Origin: Lasiosphaeria ovina
Taxonomy: Eukaryota > Ascomycota > Sordariomycetes > Sordariales > Lasiosphaeriaceae
Direction: 5' to 3'
Length of the DNA: 64,000 nucleotides
Assembly: GCA_033439765.1 (NCBI GenBank)
Contig: JAULSN010000002.1
Location: forward strand, 6,944,001 to 7,008,000
The notes under the pieces were generated by a model. It saw nothing but the letters and a program-made list of their open reading frames with translations, ran no database searches and was not told where the DNA came from. Shown here piece by piece: positions 1 to 11,746 of this stretch. The first letter of the stretch is position 1, and every line of letters begins with the position of its first letter. The position numbers and the translations under genes were made by a program.

Positions 1-105
1 GTTGGACACGCAAAACTCACTCGCACACCCGCCCAGTCATAAGAGGGGAGATACCGAGAAAGACAGAAAGTGGAGGTGGAGTCTATATCGCTCGAGAGAA
101 AGAAA

Positions 106-129
106 ACACACACACACACACACACACAC
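106..129. repeat. (AC)12 microsatellite
   Basis: Twelve uninterrupted AC dinucleotides directly 3' of the stop codon of the membrane-protein gene, in the presumed 3' UTR. Slippage-prone; no coding role. Confidence 0.9.
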
Positions 130-139
130 CCGAGCCACC

Positions 140-2256
140 TCAGTAGCTGTTGCGGTCGCTGTTGCCGTTGCCGTTGCTGTGGTGCTCCTGGGCCGAGACG
201 AGCGGCTGCTTGTAGGTCATGGGCGCGGGTACGGCGGCGGGGGCGCCGACGTTGATGATGGTCTGGCTGGGGGCGGGCGGCTGGGCCGGCACGGAGTTGT
301 ACCGGCGGCGGCGGCAGCACATTCTGCAGACTGTCAGCATCACTCCTCCAGAAGAAAAAGAAAAAAAAAGGGAGGGAAGATAAACACATACACCAGACAC
401 GAGATCAGCATAATCAAGACCGGCACACCGAGGCCGACCGACACGCCGAGAATGATCTTATTGCTGACCCCATTCGTATCTCGTTCGAGCCACGAGCGGA
501 CATCAGCCGCAATCTGGCTCGGGTCGGGGAAGCCCGAGTTGACGACGGGCGGGACGAACTCGGTGGGCGTGCCGACGGCCGAACTGATGGCGTTCGCGGC
601 CGACCCGAACGGGATCGCGCTGGCCACCGACGCGATCTGCGTCGCGGGGAATGTTGGCGTCACCCCCCGCGCCACGGCGGTCACGAGCGTGAAGACGGAT
701 TTGAATGTCGACGATGCTTGCAGGGAGGCGGGGCAGTTGACGAGCCCGCTGGATGCGCAGGTCTGCCCCGTGAACGTGCCGGTCGACGTGAGCGTGGTCG
801 TGGTCAGCGGGGCCTGGCGGCCGACGAGCACGGCGAGGTCGGTCTGGCGGGCGTGGACGAAGTCGGCGACGCGCGCGGGCAGGTTGCGCGCGGTGACGGT
901 CGCGGACGAGGCGGCCGGCGTGCCGCGGGTTGCGCAAATGGCGCCGAGGGTCTTGTAGAAGATGTCGATGGACGTGTTGGGCGTCGGGCCCCACGTGTGC
1001 GTGCCGGCGTTGATGGTGGCGCCGGCGGCGACGCCGAGCGCGAACTTGTACTCCTCGACCACCTCGAGGTCGCACTTCTGCTTCGTGGCGGCGTCGTCCG
1101 AGGTGGAGATGCTGGGCCCCGTGACGTTGGTGATAAACTCGGCCATGTTGGCGAAGACGGACACGGCGACGCCGGCGCCAAAGGTTAGCTTCTCCTCCAG
1201 CTTGTCGGGGATGAAGGCCGAGTCGAGCTTGGGGGTCTTGTAGGCGAGGCCGGCCTTGAGGGCGACGCGCAGCACGCCCTTGAGCACGGCCGAGTCGGAC
1301 ACGAGCGTGACGGGCAGGAACTCGAACTGGCCGCCGGGGAAGTCGATGTGCGACAGGTTGGTGCTGAACATGGTCAGTTCCATGGCCAGCGGGTCGTCGA
1401 CCTTGAGGTGGAAGCCGCTGGTGATCTCGATGGCGGCCTGGATGTCGAGGATCAGGTCGACCGTCACGGCCACGCCGGCCAGGATGTCGGGGCCCACCGC
1501 CACGCCGATGGGCGTGTTGGACGAGAACAGGTTGAGCGAGTACGTGGCGCCGGCGTGCAGCTTGACGCCCAGCTCGACGTACAGCTCGAGCCCGGCGTCG
1601 AACTCGAACTTGATGTCCACCGACGGCAGCGGCGGCAGGTCGATGTCGAGGCTGACGTTGAGCGTGGGCATGACAAAGTCGTCAATGTCGAGTCCGTCGG
1701 TGATGATGTTGCCAAAAGTCTCCTTGGCCGCGAGGCCGATCTGGTCGAACACGCCCTCGGTGATGTTTTCGGCCACGCCCTGCACCTCGTCGATATACGC
1801 GGTGAAGATCTCGGAGGCATTGCCCTTGATAGTGAAGGACGCCGATGCGGCGCCCTTGAGGTAGCACGTCTTGCACTGGATCTCGACGCCAACCTCGGCC
1901 GCGAACTCGCCGGCCTTGTCGTCCTTGCCGTTGACAGTCCCGTTTGCCTCGCTGCAGCCCGGTGTCAGACAGTCGTTCGCCGCAGGAGCTGGTTCTTTCA
2001 CTTACATGGCGTCTTTGTACAGAACGGCTCCGTTCCAACTTGTGTCGAGGACCGTCTTGTTGCTCCGGAAGGATGTGTCTCTGCCCTCGACTCTCACCTT
2101 GCTGAGGCCCCGTGCGAGCCCCTTCATGGTGTCAGACACAGTCTGGCCGGGCAGCGTGCGGGCCTCCAGCACGGGCACCATGGGTGTCGGGGACGACGAG
2201 ACGAGGCCGAGCCCCGTGGCCCACACGAGGGAGGCGAACATGCTCAAGTGCACCAT
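140..2256 (-). CDS. Secreted/cell-surface single-pass membrane protein, function unknown
   Basis: Three exons: 2256-2006, 1951-392 and 323-140, giving 664 aa. Both introns (54 and 68 nt) have GTAAGT/GTATGT donors and a CTGAC branch point 8-12 nt before CAG, and splicing keeps frame. The start is the ATG opening a hydrophobic leader (MVHLSMFASLVWATGLGLVSS), not the longer upstream frame, so a signal peptide is expected. The large middle part has alternating hydrophobic/charged strands rich in V, D and L (for example LNVSLDIDLPPLPSVDIKFE), suggesting a beta-rich extracellular domain, followed by a Ser/Thr-rich stretch. A hydrophobic segment (IILGVSVGLGVPVLIMLISC) precedes a basic stop-transfer motif MCCRRRRY and a short Pro/Asn-rich tail created by the last exon. 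This is type I topology. I do not recognise the family. An AT-rich TATA-like stretch lies on the coding strand near 2452-2463. Confidence 0.8.
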
Positions 2257-5200
2257 GGCGGCGGCGGCTGTGGGTGAGGCTTTGTTGTCGGACCGCTGGT
2301 GTGAAGAGATGTTCCTATCGCCAGAGCCCGCAAGGTGCGGCGGGACGGGGTATGGCAGGAATGTCTCAGTGAGAGTGTCGGTAGAGGAGACGGAGGCAGG
2401 GAGTCTGAGCAACAGTAGTCAGCTGTGAGGCGTATGAGCCGGAGGATGCTGCGATATTTATTCTATCCATCGTCCGTGAGCAGAGCTGCAGGTGTTGTTT
2501 ATCTTGGCCCTGGCCCTTTTGTTCACTTGGGCAGGGGGGTCCTAGCTGTCTCTGGGGCTGGCTGTTCCGCGTAGCAGATCCTCGCCGCCCTGGCACGTAG
2601 CCCATCCCATGTGTGGCTCGTAGCTCGCCAGCCTCGCGCTCGCAAACCGGGCCGGTGCGGGCAGGTCCTGAGGTCATGCAGTTGGCCCTGTGCGAAGAAG
2701 GCTGATACCAAAGCTGCAGAAACCACCATTGGCGGGCATCGACTAGTAGCTTGATGCACTGTGGGGGTTCTGTTGTCACTCTTCAACCGGAAAAGGGCGT
2801 TGACGGAGTCAGCAACTTCGAAAGCAGGCGTGAGGGGGGGGGGCTGGAAAAATCCCTGGGTCGGTTTTTAGGTTGTTGGTGGGTTTAGGCACAGTCAGTC
2901 AGTGATCCGGGTATCCCATCCTGCATCTGCATGGGCCTGCCAACTGTAATTGTCGTGCAGACTCTCCCCGTATCCGAGATTTGGGGATCCCGCTGTTTTA
3001 CTCTCCAAATTCCCGCGGGCAGTCGGTTGTGGTGCTGGTGCATGGGGTTTGAGCTTGTTGCGACCCTATCCCCCCTTTCCCAATTTCCCATCAACAACGA
3101 CTTTCTGCCAGTGCCATTGGGAACTTTTGCGGGCCAAACCCATATCATCGGAAGTTATGGTCTCGTTTTCGTCTCGATTTCACCCGTCTTTCGAATCCTT
3201 CCTTTTCCTCTGGCCATGCCATCGGGTCCTGCCCCCCATCAGGCAACAAACGTTCAAGCAAACTGCGCGCCCCATACCCGTGCCGCGCCCTTGCTTCTGG
3301 TTCCACCACGGGACACACTGACCCTCGCTGGCCTTTCCAGGCTGGATGCGGTCTAGCGACACCACGTCGACAGACAAGTTACCACAGTGCCCCCGGTGCT
3401 GCGGCTGTAGCTGTGGCGTACTGTGTGCTAGGCATCACTTTAAGGCTGGGACCCCTGTCGCGCCTTCGATGTCACTGCCACCTGCCCAAGATCGTAAAGA
3501 CACCGTACCCCGAGCCTGTCCGTTTGTCAGTGGTCGTGGTGCTATGACCCAGCACTGAACGTGGCACTCGTCAATGCGGCTCCCGCCGAGAGCTATCACC
3601 GAATGCCTGCACTGTGCTGCGTGCAAGCTACGAAGTTTCAGATTTATGCATCAACGGTCTGCGGGGGAGGCGCAGGCCAAGACATGTGTCGAAGGTTTTT
3701 TTTTGTCCGGGATCCTTCGGTAGCGAGCTGAACTCCACGAGAACATTGTGCCACCTATTCGAGAAGATAAGTGTGGCCGACCTCACCACTCATCTAATTA
3801 TATGACAATTTGCATCTCGCGGCGAGTGTGATTCGTAGCCTTGTGGTCTCGCCGTGGGCTGCTGACGGCGCGAGCTCGGGGCGCGGGTTTGGAAACGTCG
3901 AGGTGTTGCCAATCAGGGCCCTCATTGTCTGTGTCGTCATTTTTCATATCTCCTTGACGCAAGTGGCAGCCGTATAGCGACAATCCATAAACGAGTTTGG
4001 CCGGTGTGAACAATTACCTTGGAGTTTTGAAGCTCAGGAAGCACTTGGAACCAACTGACTTCAATGATACACGGAAGCCGATGCCTCGCGAGACCTTTGC
4101 ATCTTGCTACGGAATGGACGTATTGAGTCAAAAGCAATGTTGAAGTGTCCCCTGCTGTAGTTACATACATGTATTCTGCGGGGGCCTTCAGGCGATGTTG
4201 GGGTGAACGTTTGGGATGAATGCCATTAGGTTTCGTTCCAACCGACCTTCCTCTGACTCCATTTAGCGGGGTGACCCGTCAGTTCTCACCCGCCCTGGGT
4301 GAGCAAACACCAGCCCAAGGCCTACCTAAATTCTGACCGGATTTACCAAACAGCTGTGCGGAAAAACAAACCTGCAAAACCGACCGCGAAAAGCGGCCAC
4401 AGCCCGGTGGGGAATTAAGGGTCCCGTTGGGTTCCCACCCGCGCAAAAGGGCTGCGGAATGGAGCGGGACGGCGTGGGCTTTCCGTGGAAGCAGCGTCGT
4501 AGCGGGGGAGGGTCGTCCCAAAAGCAGCTTGGCCCCAGGCAGGGTACAGCATCCTTGGCCACGATGTGGCGGGCATCGGGACCCGCAAACAGTGAGCACT
4601 GAGGGGGAGATTCGGGTAACGTCCCCGCGCAGTGAGTTCAATACTGGCTACGAAACCCAAGCAAAGAGGAGCCGAGAAATGGGAAAAGAATTCCCACCAA
4701 ATTAAGCGATTATCAATGCCAGGATCGGTCAAAGGGTGAATGACCGCCAAGTGAAAGCTAGACAAGGCTCTGGATGCAGGGACTTGGAGGGCTCAGGCAC
4801 CTCCACATCGAAAGATAACACCCGTGGACCCCTCATTTTGGGCCCGAAGAGGCGGCCGCCGCTTGGACCCGAATCCTCCTATATTTAGCTCACTTTAGCT
4901 CGCCCGTTGGCACTGTGCGCCCTGCTCGTGGAAGCTCCATGGCACATGTACGCGCCGCAGGCCTGCCTCACTCCCAGCTTCGGGCGGAGGCTGTGTCGAC
5001 AAGCTGGCAACTTTGCTGCAGTTGTGACTGGATCATTGTATGGATTTGTCCTGGCCGTTTTCCAGTCGACCACATCTAAATTGCCGATACCCGTCCACCA
5101 CGGCTCCCAGGCACAGTGAAGCCTTCTCTTTCTGGTGCTGGCCTTAAGCTGGCACACAGTTTCTGTTGACCGTGTTGTGAAATGTGGCGTGCAGGGTGCA

Positions 5201-7831
5201 TTCGTTCCAGAGAAAGTGGTTGGTGTGCACGTGAAGACTTGGCGAGGCTGCATTTACATGTTGACTCCCCCTTTGGTCACACTTGAAAGCGGTGACGGCA
5301 ATGTTTCGGGACCGTAAAGCTGAAGCAATTTCCACTGTTGGTAATGCGAGCGCCGATCTCTTGTAAAGTTCCGGCCTTCCGTGTAGCTTCGTGAGCCTGC
5401 TGTATACTGTATACGGAACATGATAGTGCAACTGATAACGGACACCGGTGCTCACCTGTCAACGATCAAAGATCAAGAGTGGCAGCGTGGCTGACCGTCT
5501 ACTCCCGGTCCAAGTTCTTCTGAACGAGGTGGCTGGCGTGCAATGTGAATGAGCACACGGGCCGCATGTCCTGTGGCCAAAAGTAACCGGTACAACGCAC
5601 ACTGCAGCCCGTGGTCTTGTTGGTCGAGCTGGATCATCACATTTGTGCTTTCTGCTTGCCAGACAGTCTCTGACAAAATCCTTACCACGGCCTCAGCCCC
5701 CTCCGCCGCCTTCTCACACTTGATGCTGCCTGCCTCTCGTCATGTGTCGTGGAAGGCAGACATGTATCCATCGAGGCTCTGGAACCCACAATCCACACCA
5801 GAGCCTAATTTTCTCCCAACCGCGTCCAGCGCTGTTGAAGTTTGCCCTCGCCGCGGGCTGGTTCACTGTGACCCTTTCACACCACAGATATCGTGCCCTG
5901 TTGCTGCACCGTGCGCCCGCCTCTGCAGGCAACTGCCAAGGTAGACGTCAACTATAGACGATCCCACCCTCACTCAACCCACGGGCCGCTGGGATGCGCG
6001 CTTTGCACAAGATCTCATTCCGTGTTGCCGACTTTTGACACACGGCGATGGCGTTAGGTTCGTAAAATGCCAGCAACTGCCTCTGCTCCGGTCTTGAGTG
6101 GAATTGAAGCTTTTCATCGGCTCCGACTCCGAGGTCTTGGAGTCGAGAAATAACACATCAATATGATGTCTTTTCAAGCGCATATCTCAACCTAGAGTCC
6201 ATCATGGGTTAAGAGAGCCATCACGTCGGCGTCATAGCGCCGTGTTTGCTTTGGCCTGTTTGTCTCGCCATCCGGTCAGCCCCCCCCCCTCCCCCGGGTT
6301 GAGGCGGCCGCCCGAGCCTGGCTGCGGCCCCAAAGGACGCCGTCTCGTCCACGTCTCAGTACGCGGAAGATGCAGCACGCTCGGCATTCGACCCCGGAAA
6401 CCCAACCTCGTGTTTGTGCTTGTTCATATGCGAAATGAAGTCCTCTTCGTGAACCCTCAAAAACTGTGAATTAATCAGCCAGCTAATACCAGGTAGGCAT
6501 CCCGCGAAACCAAACAAGTCGCTTCTGGGAACAACTTAACCTCGGATAATGCCGTGTTGAAAGTTCGCGTTGAAGTCCGCGTTGAATTCCGCGTTGTGGG
6601 AAAACGTCAACAACATCGCCGCCGACAACGCGATCTGACGAGACGTCATGTTAGGCTTCAACCAAGGCGCCACAGCCTCCATGGCATTCGGATTCGGGAT
6701 ACCCCTGGCCAGCAACCGACCCAGCGCTCAGGATTGGACGCCTCGGACTCGGGGAACTGACGCCGAATGAGACGGCTCCCGCAGCAAAGCCGGCAAGTTT
6801 ATTCATCCTGATTGGCGGAACTCCACCGTCTGCCAGATGCTTTTCAGGAGCGATGGCGCCGCTTCCACGATCGTGCGCGGCTGTGGCGGTTTGCAGATTG
6901 AGCAGCATCTGATGATGTTGTTTGTCTTTCGATCTTCCCAAGTTACCTTCCCCTTCCCGTGGACCGTCAGCTAATAGATGTGCAGGGGCAGAAGGGGGAA
7001 CGCCGAACGGAAAATCTCCGAACCAACTCCAAAACACCAAACCGCTCACGGCACAAGCAACGGAGCTGGCCATCTCAAGCCAAGGGACCAGAGCGTTGAA
7101 GGCAGAGACGAGCACAGGACCGTCAATGATAATACCGATACCACAAGCGGCGTTCGACGAGGTCGGAACGGGGGCTAGGTAACTCCGCTTCTGCTCAAAG
7201 CGTGGGCGGTGTTCCATCGCCGGCGACGTCGGTCGGGAATACAAGCTTCGGACTTACTGTAGTATCTCCAAGCCTGCGGGCAAACAGTGACCGTTTCCGT
7301 TCTGTCGTATCCCCGATTAATCTTCCCTAGGGCCACGGGGCTAATACCATGTCTGCTCTTGCGTGCGAGAAGCTGTACATAATAGGCACTCTGTTGATTG
7401 TTTCCCTGCCAGGGCATTCGTCTGTCCGTCCGTCTGTCCGCTCTCGTCACCGGTCACCACACATCTGCTAGTTATTAGGCCACGGACAGGGTCCGTGATT
7501 CCAGAGGTGACGGCAATTCCTGCCATTCTGATAGCTTGGCTCCCGAGGTCTAGGCACACTGGTGGTGTTGGGGGCCGCGCCTGGGCCGCGCAGCCACGTC
7601 AATATTAGCAGTAGGTTGAGCACAAGCCCAGGCTTAACGTGATAGAGAACCTTGCATCACTCAATGGAGATGTGATGAGACACATGTCGAGCTTCATGTC
7701 TCTGCACGTCGCTCAAAGCAAAGACCGAAAGCAAAGCCTTGCACAAGTGGGGGGTAGTTCTCCAAGAAAGAAGTGGTCAGAGCTATTATCCCACCCATCC
7801 TAGACTACGGAGCGCGTGTGAGGTGGTACCG
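2257..7831. other. 5.6-kb stretch with no recognised gene
   Basis: Many short ORFs occur on both strands but none shows a domain, signal peptide, coherent splice structure or recognisable family. The longest is a 197-codon minus frame (6651-7244) without motifs. The only structure seen is the 12-bp tandem repeat near 6.55 kb and short homopolymer tracts (poly-G near 2.84 kb, poly-C near 6.28 kb). Base composition is close to the flanks, so it is not an obvious AT-rich transposon graveyard. A lncRNA or rapidly evolving gene cannot be excluded. Confidence 0.5.
6551..6598. repeat. Four imperfect 12-bp tandem repeats
   Basis: Four consecutive 12-mers with core YCGYGTTGAA: GCCGTGTTGAAA, GTTCGCGTTGAA, GTCCGCGTTGAA, TTCCGCGTTGTG. 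The unit length is a multiple of three. On the plus strand it would encode an alternating RV-E/K pattern, but the enclosing ORF is short and unsupported. Confidence 0.8.
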
Positions 7832-9283
7832 CTACAGTGCCATGCCCTTCTGGGCCTGCCGAGACTTCTCCAAGTTTCTAACCTTCATGATTGCTTCGGT
7901 GTCCTCGAGCGACTCGCGCACGGCCTTGGGGCCCCGCACAAAGACGTCTGCCTCATATGCCTGCAGCGCTTCGATGACGGTGCTACCGTTCTCCTTGACC
8001 CTGATAAACTGAGAAACCAGTGTGTCGACGTCGCCCAGAGCGTGGTTGAGTCCTTGGCCACGGCCTGCGCATGGGTCAGCTTAGAGTCCATGGCACTATC
8101 GGCGCTGACCTTGTGCTTGTAGGGCTGCGTAGTGCTAGGCGATTGCTCACCTGGCAGCACGCAATGCGCCGCATCGCCAAGCAATGTTACCCTGCCGCCT
8201 TTGTTATCCCAGGGAACAGTTTCCCAATAGCGAAGCTGTGTGACGGTGAAGTTGGCATTGTCTGGAATCAACTGGATTGCGGAGCGGAAGGGTTCGCTGA
8301 TGTTGGGATCCGTGGTCATGGCCTTAGCCTTGGCGATGGCCTCTGCGCCTTCGAGGAAGTCCGTCTTGCCTTTCCAGGCTCGAGCGACGTGAAATGACCA
8401 GTTAACGGGATCATTTGGGTCCGGGACGGACTGCACTGCATCATTCCAGCATCTTAGCGGCTGACTTGCGGTGGCATTGTGGCCAGAGGAGATTATGGTG
8501 TGGGACTTACACGCGGTAAAGATGACGCCGTCGTTGACTGGCGCAATGGTACACATTGGGTATCCCATTTTGACGGCGACGGCTTGCTCTGCCGTCTTGT
8601 ACTTCAATATTCCGCTTGCAATGATATGCTCCGAATCCAACGTCTTGCTCGCTTCGTCGCCCAGCAGCCATCGTCGCGTGCGCGAGTTGGACCCGTCTGC
8701 CCCAAAGACGACGTCCGCGGTCGCCGAGTCGCCATCCCCGAAGCGAATTGTGACCGGGCCGGCGGAATTGGGGACTTGCAGGTCTGCAAACTGCTTTCCC
8801 CAGCGGATGTCGAGGCCCTTGGCGCAGACTTCTCTCAGTCTCGTCCGCGATACTCTTCTCGCGGAGACCGCGACCTTGAAGGCTAGCTCGCCCGACATGC
8901 CATTGTAGTACGGGAGGAACTCCTTCTCTTGGTCGTAAGGGTACCACTGGTCGGCGTAGGCCGAGCGCAGGTTGTCGATGATGTGATCGGGAAGCAGCTT
9001 ATGGAGCGTCGGCAGGGCCCAGTGGATGAGCATAGTCCATTCTCGGACCCTCTCGTTGAGATACTTCTCCTTTTCGTACACGACGACCTCGAAGCCATTC
9101 TGCCAGGCAGTGTCAGTTTGCAATACGATGACAGATGAACTTCACGGCTGTGGTGGGTCGGAAGACGGGTCCAAGACTCGAGAGCGGGGTACTTGCCTTT
9201 TGTAGGCCATGCGCCAGCAACAAGCCACCAACGCCAGCACCGACGATAGCAATGCGTGGAAGCTGGGCCTGTGAATGCTGCAT
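7832..9283 (-). CDS. Class A FAD-dependent monooxygenase (salicylate hydroxylase-like)
   Basis: Three exons, 9283-9197, 9099-8151 and 8064-7832, give 422 aa, normal for group A flavoprotein hydroxylases. The N-terminal FAD Rossmann motif GAGVGG is at residues 15-20, followed after the splice by the first beta-strand acid in VVVYEKE. A DG motif (VVFGADGSNSR, about residues 160-170) and the GD motif (LLGDAAHCVLPG, about 334-345) continue across intron 2 into GRGQGLNHALGDVDTL, the usual FAD/ribityl-binding helix. These enzymes hydroxylate or epoxidise small aromatic or polyketide-like substrates with NAD(P)H and O2; the substrate cannot be read from sequence. Intron 2 (86 nt) is GTGAGC...CTGAC...CAG. 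Intron 1 (97 nt) starts GCAAGT, a GC-AG intron: the nearby GT would break frame. The start is the ATG at 9283. There is no transmembrane tail, so it is probably cytosolic. Confidence 0.9.
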
Positions 9284-10128
9284 TGTGTAAGACAAGAAGG
9301 GCCAGGCTAGCGAGATCAGTCGAAAGAGAGAGGTTCAAGTCGATAGAGTCTGGCAGGATGAATTTCAAATGTCAAAGCAACAGACAGATTTCGCCGAGCA
9401 CCGAATTCCCAAAGACTGCGAGAGGGCTGTGGTCGTAGGTAGCGGCGAGGCACGGGAGGACGGAGGGCTGGCAGTGCAAGGCCCTTGCCCTTGGCTACCA
9501 ATGGGCAGAGTCTCGGCAGAGAAATGCTCGCGCAGCGGCGAATGGGCTGCATGGTTTGGTCTTGTCCTCGACACGTGCGTGCATGTCTAGGTAGGTAGGT
9601 AATTGACGATAAGTCGATGTCTTCTGCCCCATGGGTGGGCGCGGTCAATCGTGACTGCAAGTTCGCCCTCCACGGACCCACTCAGTACCGAAGCAACGGG
9701 ACACCCCCTCCCATTCACCATCTGTGACAATACTGGTGGTGGAGACAGAATCGGGAAGTCGAATGCGGATTGGCCGAGCGGGGCCGTGCCACACACCCTC
9801 CTTCGGTAGACCCAAGATACGCGGATTCCCGTATCAAATACGGAATATGGATTCATGAACATCCCCCGCCCCCACTCTTTCCCTTTCCTGTCTTGGCAAT
9901 GTGTGCCAACCGAGCGTGACATTCTAACGGAAGGCGCGTTGGAGACGGGCGCCAGACTTGAACTGGAGCTGGAACTGGGACTGGGACTTGGGTTCGGCAG
10001 ATGTCGATTCTGGCGTCTTGCATCCTCTCGGAGACCTCTTCATTCATTGTCAGCCCCACGCATTTCGCGCAATTGTCTCTTAGACCCTTCATTGCTGTAT
10101 ACCTCGCTGTATCGCACAAAATACAAAT
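9284..10128. other. Intergenic, no gene seen
   Basis: Upstream region of the FAD monooxygenase. It contains a (TAGG)3-like tract near 9591-9600 and a GGAACT/GGGACT hexamer array near 9956-9992. ORFs here are short and motif-free. Confidence 0.5.
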
Positions 10129-10600
10129 ATGGAGCCAGACAACGGTATGAAGTTGGACACGACTGTCGAGCCAGAGACGACTGTCGAGCCTGACACAGAT
10201 ATCGATCTAAACGGCAGCATGCAATCAAGCGCGACTCTCAATGCAGACTCAGACAAGACTCTCAATGCAGAGGAGGCTCTGGAGCCTTAGGCGGGTACCG
10301 AGCCAGACACCGGCAAGGAGCCAAACCCCACCCTCGATGCAGGTAAGACTGTCGATCCAGACAAGATTGTCGGCCTAGAGGAGCTTGAACCTAACGCGGG
10401 CATCAATCTAGAAACCAGAACGAAGTTGAATCCGACTCCCAGCCCAGAGGAGACTGCCGAGCCAGAGACGACTCCCAAGCCTGACACAGGTATTGAGCCA
10501 GACAGCAGCATACTGGTTTCATTCGCATACCTTTTGAATAATCACGCGTGCCTTTTGAGGAATTATTTACCCCGGCAGTTGACCCTTTGACCAATCACGT
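10129..10600 (+). pseudogene. Decayed acidic EPDT-repeat coding region upstream of a 310-codon ORF
   Basis: An ATG at 10129 opens a frame rich in E, P, D and T (MEPDNGMKLDTTVEPETT...) that stops at TAG 10288-10290 after 53 codons. The same frame then continues with the same composition to 10590. The segments around 10150-10210 and 10435-10505 are diverged copies of one another (shared ETT...KPDT/EPDT), so the peptide is internally duplicated about 300 bp apart. From about 10512 the coherent reading moves to frame 3 (PFE, TAA at 10539-10541, then SRVPFEELFT). It moves again near 10584 into the frame of the next ORF (PFDQSRMPSEQLLT), giving two copies of a 14-residue peptide. Two stops and a frame change imply decay, unless introns or recoding are involved. 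Confidence 0.45.
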
Positions 10601-11533
10601 ATGCCTTCTGAGCAACTACTGACCCTGGCACTTGGCATTAGTTGGCATATTCCTACCAATTTTCACGTCTTTCAGAAAGAGTTTTCGGACCTGTGGTACT
10701 TCCAGACAAGACAGGTGTCAGGAGGCCAGTTCTTGGGGCATATCCATCAATGCTACATTGATGCCATCTATTGGCCTAGCGATGCCTGGACCCTGGATCG
10801 CGTTCAAAAAACACTGTGTTTAGACAAGGATGAAGACCACCAGGTGGCGCAAGATTGGATGACAGACACCATTCACCGCATCAATGAGAAATTCTCGTCT
10901 GGTTCTGAGCCTGCGGGCCCTGTCAAAGAAGACGCCTCCGGAGACGACAAACCCACTTACGTCGAAAAAGACCCTGAAAACTGGTTCAGTGTGTACAGGC
11001 CAGAGGCCGATTGCCAAGCCGACCCGCCCCAGCGTCCATTTTTCCGCATACCACTGCAGGGAGCTGAAATCTTTGGGCTTCACCAATGCACTGTCGAGAT
11101 GGTGTGCTACTACATGGCCCCGTCGCCGAAGTATGATCAACAGCAGCTGCGCTTTGTGGTTCCAAGAAAGGCGGACGGGCTACTGTCGTCCTGGGGAAGA
11201 ATCCAGGTACAGGAGTCGATACACGAGCTTCAACTCGCCAGGCACCTACGGGCACGCTGTTCTGCCTGGCTAGCATTCGATGAGTATCGTCTGAGCCAAT
11301 CACTGAGCCTGTTTGACGTCATCTCATTCCGCCGGACGCAGAGTCGTATGGGCAAGCCCGTATTCAACACTCACACTCAACACCTTTACAAGTTGAACTG
11401 GAGATTGGCCACTTTAAATAGCAATAGTGGTTCTACCAAATTCTGGGACACAGAGGAGCGACAGCTGGAGGATATGTCGGCAGAGGAACTAATAGATAAT
11501 ATGAAACGAGGATGGTTCGAGGGAATCGACTAG
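10601..11533 (+). CDS. Hypothetical protein, possibly the 3' part of a decayed gene
   Basis: A 310-codon intronless ORF from ATG. It has balanced composition, an acidic linker at about residues 95-120 (SGSEPAGPVKEDASGDD) and many aromatic residues, and I recognise no domain. The frame is coherent with the decayed repeat peptide just upstream, so the ATG may be an internal Met of a longer ancestral protein rather than a genuine start. There is no signal peptide or membrane segment. An 8-bp-arm hairpin lies about 150 bp after the stop. It may be a live gene with a shortened N-terminus or a relic whose 3' part has not yet acquired stops. Confidence 0.4.
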   Translation: MPSEQLLTLALGISWHIPTNFHVFQKEFSDLWYFQTRQVSGGQFLGHIHQCYIDAIYWPSDAWTLDRVQKTLCLDKDEDHQVAQDWMTDTIHRINEKFSSGSEPAGPVKEDASGDDKPTYVEKDPENWFSVYRPEADCQADPPQRPFFRIPLQGAEIFGLHQCTVEMVCYYMAPSPKYDQQQLRFVVPRKADGLLSSWGRIQVQESIHELQLARHLRARCSAWLAFDEYRLSQSLSLFDVISFRRTQSRMGKPVFNTHTQHLYKLNWRLATLNSNSGSTKFWDTEERQLEDMSAEELIDNMKRGWFEGID

Positions 11534-11685
11534 GTGCCTACCTCGCATTTCTGTTGCACATCCCGCTGTCTTGCAAGGACAGCGTACAGAGGAAATCCAT
11601 CATGGTTCGAAAGCAGTTGCACGGCGATAGCGTGATTCGGAGTATGGAGTAGGGACTGGGGGAGCAGGCATGCCATAGCGATAAT

Positions 11686-11707
11686 TATACCTTTGGTAGA
11701 AGGTATA
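11686..11707. repeat. Short perfect hairpin
   Basis: The arms TATACCTT and AAGGTATA are separated by 6 nt, 150 bp downstream of the 310-codon ORF and 40 bp before the inverted-repeat element. It could form an RNA hairpin; no poly-T tract supports a terminator role. Confidence 0.4.
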
Positions 11708-11746
11708 CAGCATGTGTTTCTGTTTACAGACCTCTAGGATTGTTTA

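Noticed and set aside
6651..7244. 197-codon minus ORF in the 2.3-7.8 kb gap
   Set aside because: No motif, no signal peptide, poor start context and overlapping frames on the other strand; not supportable as a gene.
9284..9295. Four extra N-terminal residues for the FAD monooxygenase
   Set aside because: That extension would start with TTG; the ATG at 9283 is just ahead of the FAD motif as usual.
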